From NCBI RefSeq assembly GCF_014873145.1, contig NZ_JADBEK010000001.1:2232001-2296000 (forward strand): DNA of 64,000 nucleotides, in the 5' to 3' direction. Below are positions 1-7,739 of this stretch, in pieces. The position numbers and the translations under genes were made by a program. Position 1 is the stretch's first letter, and each line of letters opens with the position of its first letter. The notes beneath the pieces were generated by a model, which worked only from the letters and a program-made list of their open reading frames with translations, did no database searches and was not told the DNA's origin. The stretch comes from Nonomuraea angiospora. Lineage in GTDB: Bacteria > Actinomycetota > Actinomycetes > Streptosporangiales > Streptosporangiaceae.

Positions 1-181
1 TCCAGGGCGGTTCTGAGTTCTTCTGGAAGCATGGATGGGTTCACCTGTGGTCCGTACGTGGCTTGCCTGCGTCAATGATGCTCGCGATTCGCCGGTGCTC
101 CGAACTCGTACGGCCGGCCGGGGCTGCGCCCCTGGCGAACGGGCCGATCCTGCGGCCCCGCGCGGCGGTAGCGTGCCGAGC

Positions 182-1045
182 ATGCTGATCATCGGCGACA
201 TCAAGATCGCGTACGAGGAGGCCGGCCCCGCGACCCCTCTGGGCACCGTCGTGCTCGTGCACGGCGGGACGACCGACATGCGCCTCTGGGAGCACCAGTT
301 CCGCGCCCTCTCCGAGCGCTACCGCGTGATCCGCTACGACCGGCGCGGCTGCGGCCGGTCCGGCGACGCCGCGGGCGAGGTGTGCCACCACGAGGATCTG
401 CTCGCCGTCATGGACGCGCTGGGGGTCGAGCGGGCGGCGCTGGCCGGCAGCTCGATGGGCGGCGCGTACGCGACCGAGGTCGCCCTGGCCGCCCCCGCCC
501 GGGTGGCCGCGCTCGCCCTGATCGGCTCGGGCCTGGCCGGTCACCCATGGCCGCAGGAGATGCTGGACCAGGCGCGCGAGCGCGTCCACGGCTCGGTGCC
601 CGCCGACCGCCTGGCCCGCTACCGCGACGGCACCGCCGACCATGTGGATCCCGCCGACGTACGCGCGATGGCGGAGGCCCACACCCTCTGGCAGACCGCC
701 GGGCCCGACCGGGGCCGCGACGCGCTCTCCGACGAGGTGTGGGAGTCGGCGGTGGAGATGTGCGGCCTCGTGTTCGAGCGCTCCTGGAGCGGCCCCCGAT
801 CCACGGAACGCCACCTGACCCCGCCCGCCGCGACGCGACTGCCCGAGATCAGCGCCCCCACCCTGGTGATCAACGGCCTGTCGGACGTGCCCGGCATCCA
901 GCAGATGTCCGACCTGCTCTCGGCCGGCATCCCGGCCGCCCGCCGCCTCGACCTCCCCGAGACGGGCCATCTGGCGCCGCTCGAACGCCCCACCGAGGTG
1001 ACCGAGGCCCTGACGGCATTCCTGGCGACCGCCTTCACTCCCTGA
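182..1045 (+). CDS. alpha/beta-hydrolase fold protein
   Basis: A 287-residue soluble hydrolase; the substrate cannot be told. The strand order is typical: an HGG oxyanion region near residue 27, the nucleophile elbow G-S-S-M-G with Ser91, an Asp in LVINGLSD about two thirds along, and a terminal His in TGHLAPLERP. The frame is open further upstream (to position 35), but that stretch is Arg/Pro-rich and unlike a hydrolase, so I start at ATG 182 just before the first beta strand. The Shine-Dalgarno there is weak. The gene stands alone, followed by 200 bp without a recognisable gene and then the convergent marR-type gene. Esterase, lactonase or haloperoxidase-like activity are all possible. Confidence 0.85.
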   Translation: MLIIGDIKIAYEEAGPATPLGTVVLVHGGTTDMRLWEHQFRALSERYRVIRYDRRGCGRSGDAAGEVCHHEDLLAVMDALGVERAALAGSSMGGAYATEVALAAPARVAALALIGSGLAGHPWPQEMLDQARERVHGSVPADRLARYRDGTADHVDPADVRAMAEAHTLWQTAGPDRGRDALSDEVWESAVEMCGLVFERSWSGPRSTERHLTPPAATRLPEISAPTLVINGLSDVPGIQQMSDLLSAGIPAARRLDLPETGHLAPLERPTEVTEALTAFLATAFTP

Positions 1046-1245
1046 CCCCGCCACGCCCTGGCAGATCGCCCCGTGCCCCCGGCGAGTAACCCCGACCCGT
1101 GACCCCCAGCCCGGCCCCCCACTTCCAGCCCGTCCCGCTGCGTTCCGCTGGTCGCCGCTTCCCCTGCGCCGACCGGCACCACCGCCACCGGCGCCCGCCG
1201 GTTCCTGCCAGCCCGGACCGGCTCGGGCCGAACCCGAAGGCGGGG

Positions 1246-1734
1246 TCAGGCCGAGGCAGCCGAGGTGCGGTCGGGCTGGGGGCGGGTGGTGCGGCCGGCC
1301 GTGGAGGCGTACTCGGCGAGGATCCCGTCGATGGCGGACGCCAGGAGCTCCCTGTGCTCCATCGGCAACTCCCCCGCCAACGCCTCCAGCCGCGCCTCGA
1401 CCCCGTCGTGCGCCAGCGCCCCGACGCGCTCCCCTTCGGGGGTCAACTCGACGAGCCAGGCCCGCCGGTCCCGGGAATCACGCGTGCGGGCCACGAGCCC
1501 GCGCTTCTCCGCCCGGTCGACGAGCCCCGTCAGGCTCGACTTCTCCAGGTGCAGCGTGCGCGTCAGCTCCGTCATCCCCACCGGCCCGCCGACGAGCAGG
1601 CACAGCAGCTGCGCCTGCTGCGGCGTAAGGTCCTGCTCCCTGCCGACGTCCCCGAACACCTGCTGCACCAGGTGCCCCAGACGTACGAGGGCGGTAGTGA
1701 ACGTCGCGACCACGACATCGAGTCTAGTTGACAA
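1246..1734 (-). CDS. MarR-family transcriptional regulator
   Basis: A 162-residue winged-helix repressor of usual MarR length. The core runs LTPQQAQLLCLL, MTELTRTLHLEKSSLTGLVDRAEKRG (HTH, about residues 52-80) and the wing ARTRDSRDRRAWLVELT. The first in-frame start is TTG at 1734; a GTG seven codons in is an alternative. It is divergent from the LLM-hemerythrin gene across 100 bp that hold a perfect palindrome, so it most likely represses that gene and itself. MarR proteins often sense phenolics or oxidants, which would fit an oxidoreductase target; that link is inference. Confidence 0.88.
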   Translation of the reverse strand: MSTRLDVVVATFTTALVRLGHLVQQVFGDVGREQDLTPQQAQLLCLLVGGPVGMTELTRTLHLEKSSLTGLVDRAEKRGLVARTRDSRDRRAWLVELTPEGERVGALAHDGVEARLEALAGELPMEHRELLASAIDGILAEYASTAGRTTRPQPDRTSAASA

Positions 1735-1747
1735 TGGTTCACATTAC

Positions 1748-1762
1748 GAACTAATTTAGTTC
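1748..1762. promoter_or_regulatory. MarR-type operator in divergent promoter
   Basis: A perfect 7-bp inverted repeat with one central base (GAACTAA-T-TTAGTTC). It lies in an AT-rich island between the divergent marR and LLM-hemerythrin genes. A TTGACA at 1728-1733 followed 18 nt later by TAATTT could be the rightward promoter, with the palindrome covering the -10 box. Probable binding site of the adjacent MarR protein (inferred from position). Confidence 0.6.
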
Positions 1763-1834
1763 CTATTACCAACTGTTCGCACTACCAACCAACTTACCTC
1801 TGGCGGCGAACGGCAGCACATCCAAGGAGCCCCC

Positions 1835-3373
1835 ATGCCCGACTACGACCACGAGCTGCTCTTCAGCGTCAGCGTCGTGCCCTCCGCCCACCAGGCCGAC
1901 ACCGTCGTCGCCCTCTCCCAGCTCGCCGAGCGCGCAGGACTCGATCTCGTCACCTTCTCGGACCACCCGTACCAGCCCACCTTCCTCGACACCTGGACCC
2001 TGCTCGGCTACGTCGCCGCCGCCACCGAGCGCATCCGGCTGGCCGGCAACGTGCATCCGCTGCCGCTCCGGCCGCCCGCCATGCTCGCGCAGGCCGCCGC
2101 CAGCCTCGACATCCTCAGCCACGGCCGCTTCGAGCTCGCCCTGGGCACCGGGGGATACTGGGACGCCATCGCCTCCATGGGCGCCCCGCGCCTGACCCCC
2201 GGCCAGGCCGTGGACGCGCTCGAGGAGGCCATCCCGATCATCCGCGCCGCCTGGGACACCGACGCCCCCGGCACCATCGACCACCACGGCGAGCATTACC
2301 AGGTCACCGCCCCGCGAGGCCCGCGCCCGGCCCACGACATCGGCATCTGGCTCGGCGCGTACAAGCCGCGCATGCTCCGCGTGACCGGCCGCCTCGCGGA
2401 CGGCTGGCTCCCCTCCCTCCCCCGCCTCCGGAGCATCGGCGAGCTCGGCGAGGGCAACGCGGTCATCGACGAGGCCGCCGCCGAGGCGGGGCGCTCGCCC
2501 CGCGACATCCGCCGCCTGCTCAACCTGGGCGAGGAGCTGCCCGCCGCCCAGCTCGCCGAGATCGCCCTCACGTACGGCGTCAGCGTCTTCATCCTCGCGA
2601 TCGACGACCCCGGCCGGCTCCAGCGCTTCGCCCAGGAGACCGCCCCGGCCGTACGCGAACTCGTCGCCGCGGAACGCCCCCAGCCCACCCCGCCGAACAC
2701 CGCAAGCCCGGCCCCCGACCTGGCCGCCACCCGGACCCCCGACAACGCCTCCGACCTGGCCACGACCCCGGCCGCCTCCAACCTGGCCGCCACCCCGACC
2801 CCCGACAACGGTGTACGGCTCACCGACGTACGCGTCTGGGACGAGACCACCCGCCCCACCGGCCCCGCCCCCGACCCCACCAGGCACTACACCCCCGCGG
2901 AGCAGGCCAACGGCCGGCACCTCATCGACGTGCACGACCACCTGCGCGCCGAACTCGCCCAGCTCCGCGACCTCATCGACCAGGTAGCCTCCGGAGTGAT
3001 CGACGCCGGCACCGCCCGCTCGCACATCAACACCATGACCATGCGCCAGAACAACTGGACTCTCGGCGCCTACTGCGAGTCCTACTGCCGCCTCGTCACC
3101 ATGCACCACACCGCCGAGGACGCCATGGTCTTCCCCCACCTCCGCCGCGCGGAGCCCGTCCTTACCCCCGTGCTCGACCGCCTCCAGGAAGAGCATCACG
3201 CCATCCACAAGATCATCGAACGCGTCGACCGCGCCCTCGTCTCGTTCGTCGGCGACCCGGACGGCCTCGGTCACCTGCGCGAAACCGTGGACCTGCTCAC
3301 CGACAGCCTGCTGTCCCACCTGTCGTACGAGGAGCGCGAACTCGTCGAGCCCCTGGCCAGGCACGGCCTCTAG
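1835..3373 (+). CDS. LLM flavin oxidoreductase fused to a hemerythrin domain
   Basis: A 512-residue two-domain protein. Residues 1 to about 280 are a luciferase-like (LLM) TIM barrel of the F420/FMN-dependent type, with FSDHPYQP, RIRLAGNVHPLPLR, SHGRFELALGTGGYWD and IWLGAYKPRML. Residues 280-355 are a Pro/Ala/Thr linker holding a 30-bp direct repeat (2718-2747 and 2781-2810). Residues about 358-510 are a hemerythrin HHE four-helix bundle with likely iron ligands in DVHDHLR, MHHTAEDAMVFPHL, EEHHAIH and SHLSYEERE. The hemerythrin half would bind O2, NO or iron next to a flavin/F420 redox centre. It is transcribed away from a MarR gene. Its stop codon lies in a 20-bp repeat array. Fusion order and length are clear; the reaction is unknown. 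Confidence 0.88.
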   Translation: MPDYDHELLFSVSVVPSAHQADTVVALSQLAERAGLDLVTFSDHPYQPTFLDTWTLLGYVAAATERIRLAGNVHPLPLRPPAMLAQAAASLDILSHGRFELALGTGGYWDAIASMGAPRLTPGQAVDALEEAIPIIRAAWDTDAPGTIDHHGEHYQVTAPRGPRPAHDIGIWLGAYKPRMLRVTGRLADGWLPSLPRLRSIGELGEGNAVIDEAAAEAGRSPRDIRRLLNLGEELPAAQLAEIALTYGVSVFILAIDDPGRLQRFAQETAPAVRELVAAERPQPTPPNTASPAPDLAATRTPDNASDLATTPAASNLAATPTPDNGVRLTDVRVWDETTRPTGPAPDPTRHYTPAEQANGRHLIDVHDHLRAELAQLRDLIDQVASGVIDAGTARSHINTMTMRQNNWTLGAYCESYCRLVTMHHTAEDAMVFPHLRRAEPVLTPVLDRLQEEHHAIHKIIERVDRALVSFVGDPDGLGHLRETVDLLTDSLLSHLSYEERELVEPLARHGL

Positions 3374-3480
3374 AGCCGGCGGGGACCCTCTAGACCCGGC
3401 GGGAGCCTTTAGGCCCGGCCTGCGGGAAACGCGTGACGGCGGGAGGCTTTAGGCCCGGCGGGCGGGGAACGCGTGACGGC
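3367..3480. repeat. tandem repeats spanning two convergent stop codons
   Basis: Two degenerate units of about 20 bp beginning CCTCTAGA (3367 and 3387) run into two 40-bp units (3401-3440 and 3441-3480) that differ at only a few positions. The array contains the stop codon of the LLM-hemerythrin gene (3371-3373) and that of the convergent MFS gene (3449-3451). The second 40-bp unit encodes the last residues of the MFS protein; the first is a non-coding copy. It looks like a slippage duplication of the 3' end. No other gene lies between the two stops. Confidence 0.85.
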
Positions 3481-4705
3481 GCGCCGCGACCACGACCGCC
3501 AGGGCCACCGCCACCAGCGGCAACGACGTCCACGGCAGCGCGCCCGGCCCTGCCCCCTCCAGCACCAGCCCGCCGGCCAGCGACCCCGCGGCGATCCCCG
3601 CGTTGTACACGGTCGTCTGCATGGACGTGGCCGCGTCCGCGTTCCCCGCCCCGGAGGCGTCCACCAGCGCCGACTGCAGCAACGTCGGCACACCGCCGAA
3701 GGCCGCCCCCCACAGCGCGACCGCGCCCAGCGGCGCCCAGCTCTGCCCTCCGGAGACGCCCGGCGACGCCCAGCCGGGACCTCCTGAGACGGCCGGCGGC
3801 CCCCAGCCCTGACCTCCGGAGACGGCCAGCACCGCCATGGCCCCCGCCACCACGGCCAGCACCACCACGAGCGTCACCCGCGGGAACCGGTCGATCACCA
3901 CCCCGGTCACCCAGATCCCCGCCACCGTCCCGACCCCGAACACGAGCAGCACGACACTCGTCCGCCCCAACCCGGCGAAGTCCACGAACGGCGCCAGGTA
4001 CGTGTACATCACCTGATGCCCGACCAGCACCAGCACCGTCACCCCCAGGATCACCCGGACGCCGGGCAGCACCGCCACCCGCCGCAACGGGACCCGTACC
4101 GTGGCCGCCTCACCGGGAAAGTCCGGCACCTTCCACAGCACCCACCCCACCAGCGCGACCGCCACGACCGCCAGGCCCAGGAAAGCGGTCCGCCACCCGA
4201 ACGCCGAGGCCAGCGCCGCACCCGCCGGGATCCCCGCGCACAGCGCGACGGTGATCCCCGCCGAGACGATCGCGATGGCCCGCCCCCGCCGCTCGACCGG
4301 CACCATCCGCGCCGCGTACCCGACCAGCATCGCCCACAGGATCCCACCCATGACCCCGGCCAGCACCCGCGCACCGAAGGTCACCGCATAGGACGACGAG
4401 AGCGCGGTCACCGTGTTGAACAGGGCGAACCCCACCAGCGTCCCCACCAGCACGGGCCGCCGCGGCAGCCCGCGCAGCAACGCCGTCAGCGGGATCGCCG
4501 ACAGGGTCGAGGCCACCGCGTACGCCGTCACCAGGAACCCGGCCCGCCCCTCCGGCACCCCCAGCGCCGCGCCGAGCTGCGGCAGCAGCCCCGCCGGAAG
4601 CAGCTCCGTCATCACCGCCGTGAACGCCGCCGAGAACAGCGCCAGCAGCCCCGACCACGGCATCCTCCCGACGCGTACGGCGTCGGCGATCGTCGCACCA
4701 GACAT
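3449..4705 (-). CDS. MFS drug-efflux transporter (DHA1 type)
   Basis: A 418-residue integral membrane protein, about 12 helices. The N-terminal part has TELLPAGLLPQLGAALGV and a loop 2-3 motif (LLRGLPRRPVLVGTL), as in actinobacterial multidrug/chloramphenicol-type exporters. Between helices 8 and 9 it carries three 11-residue repeats of the form SGGxxWxxxxV, absent from ordinary family members as far as I know. The gene diverges from a MerR regulator across a 16-bp palindrome, so efflux induced by a ligand of that regulator is likely. Its last codons lie in a 40-bp tandem duplication. Confidence 0.88.
   Translation of the reverse strand: MSGATIADAVRVGRMPWSGLLALFSAAFTAVMTELLPAGLLPQLGAALGVPEGRAGFLVTAYAVASTLSAIPLTALLRGLPRRPVLVGTLVGFALFNTVTALSSSYAVTFGARVLAGVMGGILWAMLVGYAARMVPVERRGRAIAIVSAGITVALCAGIPAGAALASAFGWRTAFLGLAVVAVALVGWVLWKVPDFPGEAATVRVPLRRVAVLPGVRVILGVTVLVLVGHQVMYTYLAPFVDFAGLGRTSVVLLVFGVGTVAGIWVTGVVIDRFPRVTLVVVLAVVAGAMAVLAVSGGQGWGPPAVSGGPGWASPGVSGGQSWAPLGAVALWGAAFGGVPTLLQSALVDASGAGNADAATSMQTTVYNAGIAAGSLAGGLVLEGAGPGALPWTSLPLVAVALAVVVAARRHAFPARRA
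3722..3820 (-). repeat. three 33-bp in-frame repeats inside the MFS gene
   Basis: Units 3788-3820, 3755-3787 and 3722-3754 (reading order) encode SGGQGWGPPAV, SGGPGWASPGV and SGGQSWAPLGA. They insert a Gly/Trp/Pro-rich segment in a loop between transmembrane helices. Confidence 0.9.
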
Positions 4706-4723
4706 GCCGAATATGCTGAAACG

Positions 4724-4739
4724 TTCACATCAATGTGAA
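4724..4739. promoter_or_regulatory. operator between MFS and MerR genes
   Basis: Perfect inverted repeat TTCACAT-CA-ATGTGAA in the 55-bp divergent spacer. It lies immediately upstream of the MFS start (4705) and 21 bp before the regulator's GTG. Likely the MerR-protein site controlling both genes. Confidence 0.6.
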
Positions 4740-4760
4740 GGCAAGCCGGGAGGTCCTGCC

Positions 4761-5126
4761 GTGAGAATCGGTGAACTGTCGCGACTGACGGGCGTGCCGA
4801 CCCGCATGCTCCGCTACTACGAGGAGCAGGACCTCCTCCACCCGGAGCGCGCCGACAACGGCTACCGCCATTATCCGGAGTCGGCCGTCTACCGGGTTCA
4901 GCAGATCCGCGGCCTGCTCGACTCCGGCCTCACCACGGAGATCATCCGCCGCGTCCTGCCGTTCCTGAACAAGCCCGACGAGATCCACCTGCATCCGCAG
5001 TGCCTCACCCCGGAGCTGGCCGACCTCCTGGAGGCCGAGGCCGATCGCATCCAGCAGCGCATCGAGTGCCTCTCCCGCAACCGCGACGCGATCCACGCGT
5101 ACCTGGCGGCCGTGCGATCTTCCTGA
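4761..5126 (+). CDS. MerR-family transcriptional regulator
   Basis: A 121-residue MerR protein. RIGELSRLTGVPTRMLRYYEEQDLL is the canonical N-terminal HTH, followed by the YRHYPESAVYRVQQIRGL wing and a C-terminal dimerisation helix (ADLLEAEADRIQQRIECL). GTG 4761 is chosen because MerR proteins start directly at this helix and GGGAGG sits 7 bases upstream. A Cys near residue 78 (HPQCLTPEL) is the only one before the helix, so metal sensing is not obvious. Paired divergently with an MFS exporter, it is probably a drug-responsive activator. Confidence 0.92.
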   Translation: MRIGELSRLTGVPTRMLRYYEEQDLLHPERADNGYRHYPESAVYRVQQIRGLLDSGLTTEIIRRVLPFLNKPDEIHLHPQCLTPELADLLEAEADRIQQRIECLSRNRDAIHAYLAAVRSS

Positions 5127-5317
5127 ACCCGACCCGGCGCCTTTACAATGTAGATCACGTACAACGTACCAGGACAAAGGGGCCGATTCCCCGCACGTTC
5201 GAGTTACTGATCAACGGCGGCCCCTTGATCGAAAACGGGGTGTGGCGCTGCACCCGCCCTCCAAGATCGCTACGTATAGTGATCTCCGATGTCACTTCGT
5301 GATTACAGGGGGAGATC

Positions 5318-5644
5318 ATGAGGAACAGCCTCATCGCCGTCGGCGGCGCGCTGCTCGCCGCGACCGCACTGTACGGCAGCGTCACGCCCGCCATGGCCGA
5401 CACGGACTCGAAGCACCACAACCTGAAGCACTGCGGCCTCGGGGTGGACGACGACATTACCTATCACCACGTCACGGACCACGGCGTGTTCGCCGGGACC
5501 CGCGAGATCAAGGCCTGCAAGGACGGCGGCGCCGGCTGGGACTGGTCGTGGGACCCACACTGGAAGCACCGCAACTGGCCCACCAGCGGCAACGGCAACT
5601 GGGTCGGCACCTGGCCCGACCACGGCTTCCACCACGACCACTGA
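5318..5644 (+). CDS. small secreted His/Trp-rich protein
   Basis: A 108-residue precursor with a clear Sec signal peptide (MRNSLIAVGGALLAATALYG, cleavage near AMADT). The mature part has about 80 residues and is rich in His and Trp (KHHNLKHC, DWSWDPHWKHRNW, DHGFHHDH), with two Cys that could form one disulfide. The His-rich tail suggests metal binding, but that is only composition. GGGGGAG lies 6 bases before the ATG. The 190 bp upstream hold no other gene. A strong hairpin follows. I do not recognise the family. Confidence 0.75.
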   Translation: MRNSLIAVGGALLAATALYGSVTPAMADTDSKHHNLKHCGLGVDDDITYHHVTDHGVFAGTREIKACKDGGAGWDWSWDPHWKHRNWPTSGNGNWVGTWPDHGFHHDH

Positions 5645-5662
5645 TCAAGCCCCAAATCACGC

Positions 5663-5701
5663 GCTCGTCCCGGCGCCCACCACACAGGCACCGGGACGAG
5701 C
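5663..5701. terminator. hairpin terminator after secreted-protein gene
   Basis: Perfect 11-bp stem (GCTCGTCCCGG paired with CCGGGACGAGC), extended inward by three more pairs after one mismatch, 19 bases after the stop codon. There is no T-run, as is common in actinomycetes. Confidence 0.7.
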
Positions 5702-5703
5702 AC

Positions 5704-5979
5704 ATTCAGCCCCCGCCACCCTCCAAGGCCCCGGCTGCCGTCCAGCGTTCCCGCCGCCCTTCAACCCCCGCCGCCCTTCAACCCCCGCCACCCTTCAACC
5801 CCCGCCACCCTCCAGACCCCTGCCGCCGATCAGGCCCCGACCGCCGTTGCGGCATCACCGCCGGGACGAGCGCGCCTGGACGCCCACCGACGTTGCACCC
5901 ACCCCTGCTACAGACCGTTGCGGGCACCACCCGCTGGAAGGAGCCGTTGCGGCGCACCCCGCCGGGACGGGCGCGTCCG
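5704..5979. repeat. C-rich 17-bp minisatellite and neighbouring repeats
   Basis: The 430-bp gap before the kinase gene holds no convincing gene. From 5743 to about 5827 it has four to five 17-bp units of the type TTCAACCCCCGCCACCC (starts at 5760, 5777, 5794, with a decayed copy at 5811). A second pair of 36-37 bp direct repeats beginning CCGTTGCGGC follows at 5844-5879 and 5944-5980. Confidence 0.75.
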
Positions 5980-6076
5980 GCACGCCCGCCGGGAGGGGCC
6001 GCATCCGACACACCCGTCGCAACGCCCTCCCCCAGTCGGTTCTGCGTTCCGGGGACGATGCCGCCATGCTGGGACG

Positions 6077-6910
6077 GTGAATGATCCACTGAGCTGGTTG
6101 GCCCAGAACGCCGAATCGGGACCTCTCCCCGTCCGCGAGGGACAGTTCCACCGGGTCGTGATGGGCTCGGACCGGGTCGTGTGCCTGCCCCGCACCGAGG
6201 CGGCGGCCGCCCGGCTGCCCCAGCGGACGGCCATACTGCGCGTGCTCGCCGGGCTCGATCTCGGCTTCCGCATCCCCCGCCCGCTGTCCGAGGGCGCGGG
6301 CGAAACGCCGTACCTGGTGCTGAGCCGCGTCCCCGGCGCACCGCTGGAGAACGGCGCGCTCGACGACCCGGCGGTGGCCGAAGCGGCGGCGGAGCAGTAC
6401 GCCGAACTGCTGGGCGCGCTGGCCCGGGCGGGGGCCGACGAGCGGGCGCGGGCGGCGCTGCCGTGGACGCCGGAGGATCGGTGGCGGCGGTTCGAGGCGG
6501 ATGTCCGCGCCGAGTTGTTCGGGCTCATATCGGACGCCGGACGCCGGCGGGCCGAGCGGGAGCTCGCCGCAGCCGCGGGTCTCCCCCACGTCACCACGGC
6601 GGTGGCGCACGGCGACCTCGGCGCCGAGAACGTGCTGTGGGAGATCGACGGCGGGCGGCCCCGGCTCAGCGGCGTGATCGACTGGGACGAGGCCACCATC
6701 GGCGACCCCGCCGAGGACCTCGCCGCCATCGGGGCCGGCCACGGCGACGCGTTCCTGAACCGGGTGCTCGCGCTGGGCGGCTGGGCCGACGACGAGACGG
6801 CGGCCCGCATCGCCGCCATCCGCGGCACGTTCGCCCTCCAGCAGGCCCTGGACGCCCACCGGGACGGCGACGCCGACCAACTGACGGACGGCCTGACCGC
6901 CTACCGCTGA
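6077..6910 (+). CDS. APH-family phosphotransferase
   Basis: A 277-residue kinase of the aminoglycoside/choline/homoserine phosphotransferase fold. The catalytic loop HGDLGAENVLW (about residues 178-188, Asp180 as base) and the Mg-binding GVIDWDEATIGDPAEDLA about 20 residues later are intact. The N-lobe is short, and FHRVVMGSDRVVCLPRTEAAA replaces the usual nucleotide loop. GTG 6077 is chosen because it begins the recognisable N-lobe; the open frame upstream is Pro/Arg-rich repeat translation. It stands alone. The substrate could be an antibiotic, a sugar or a cofactor; the sequence does not say. Confidence 0.85.
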   Translation: MNDPLSWLAQNAESGPLPVREGQFHRVVMGSDRVVCLPRTEAAAARLPQRTAILRVLAGLDLGFRIPRPLSEGAGETPYLVLSRVPGAPLENGALDDPAVAEAAAEQYAELLGALARAGADERARAALPWTPEDRWRRFEADVRAELFGLISDAGRRRAERELAAAAGLPHVTTAVAHGDLGAENVLWEIDGGRPRLSGVIDWDEATIGDPAEDLAAIGAGHGDAFLNRVLALGGWADDETAARIAAIRGTFALQQALDAHRDGDADQLTDGLTAYR

Positions 6911-7151
6911 CCACGTACCGCCGAGCGCCGCCCACACCCCCTCGCCGCCCGCACCCCACCCCCCGCGCCGCCCGTGCCCCCGCGCCGCCCGTGCCCCCCG
7001 CGTCCCGCGCCACCGCACGACCCGTGTGCCCGCGCCAATGCGGCAGGCGACCAGCGGGTAAGCACCGCAGCCAGGCCTGGCCGCGGGCGTTGCGTCCCAC
7101 AGGCGGATCGTCCGCCTTCACGACGTGACCACCGCGATCACCGCTGGGAGC

Positions 7152-7259
7152 ATGCCGCCCAAGGCCCATTGGAAGGCCATGCAGATCTTGCGGGAACGCT
7201 ACGCCCTGCCTGCGATCATCACCACTGCTGACGCACTGCCGAGCCAGCTCACACCGTAG
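7152..7259 (+). CDS. small ORF of unknown function
   Basis: A 35-codon frame (MPPKAHWKAMQILRERYALP then an Ala/Thr-rich end) with a fair Shine-Dalgarno (GGGAG, 2-6 bases before the ATG). It lies beside a degraded recombinase gene, so it may be a relic of a mobile element gene rather than a working gene. No family recognised. Confidence 0.25.
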   Translation: MPPKAHWKAMQILRERYALPAIITTADALPSQLTP

Positions 7260-7264
7260 ATGAG

Positions 7265-7661
7265 TGCAGCGGAGACGGCGGCGTTGGATGAGGTCGGCTT
7301 CGGCGGTGACGCGGGCGGAAATCTCCGCACCGAGACGGACGTACGGCCGAAGCCCGGCCAGGCGCTGGTGGCGGCTCTTGGCCTGCAGTTCGGGCGCGGT
7401 GCGGCAGGCCCGGGCCAGATCCTGTGGCGGAACTGGTGCAGCTTCCATCCCTGCCGACGCGGGTCAAGCTTGGCCGAAGCATTCTTTGAACAGGTACTCG
7501 GCACGCGGGTGGGACAGCCGTCCGCGTCCGGTGGTCGGGTCGATGTCGGCGGTCGCGGATGTGCGCGGGCCGGAGGCAGGCGCACATCCATCGGCCAGGA
7601 ACAGCGGCCCTGCGGTACGGACGGTCGCTGCGCTCGGCCGATTGCCGCGAGCGGGCAGCAT
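7265..7661 (-). pseudogene. decayed tyrosine recombinase (integrase), C-terminal part
   Basis: Three adjacent minus-strand frames read on as one integrase C-terminus. The first has GRLSHPRAEYLFKE (ending near 7480). After a one-base shift comes DPRRQGWKLHQFRH, the HxxR box. After another shift comes RTAPELQAKSRHQRLAGLRPYVRLG, matching the box with the second His and the catalytic Tyr. Two frameshifts, a short deletion after the HxxR box and the absence of the N-terminal domain show it is dead. The rest of 6911-7739 has no working gene that I can support. It marks an old integration event next to the ABC operon. Confidence 0.65.
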
Positions 7662-7739
7662 CGTCCCGCAACCCGTCGCGGTGCCACGACCGCGATCACC
7701 GATCCCGCCCGCTCCCCGGCGCTGAACAGAACTGGCCTG

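Noticed and set aside
6911..7260. Proline-rich frames on both strands
   Set aside because: Composition follows from C-rich DNA; no conserved motif, start signal or neighbour support.
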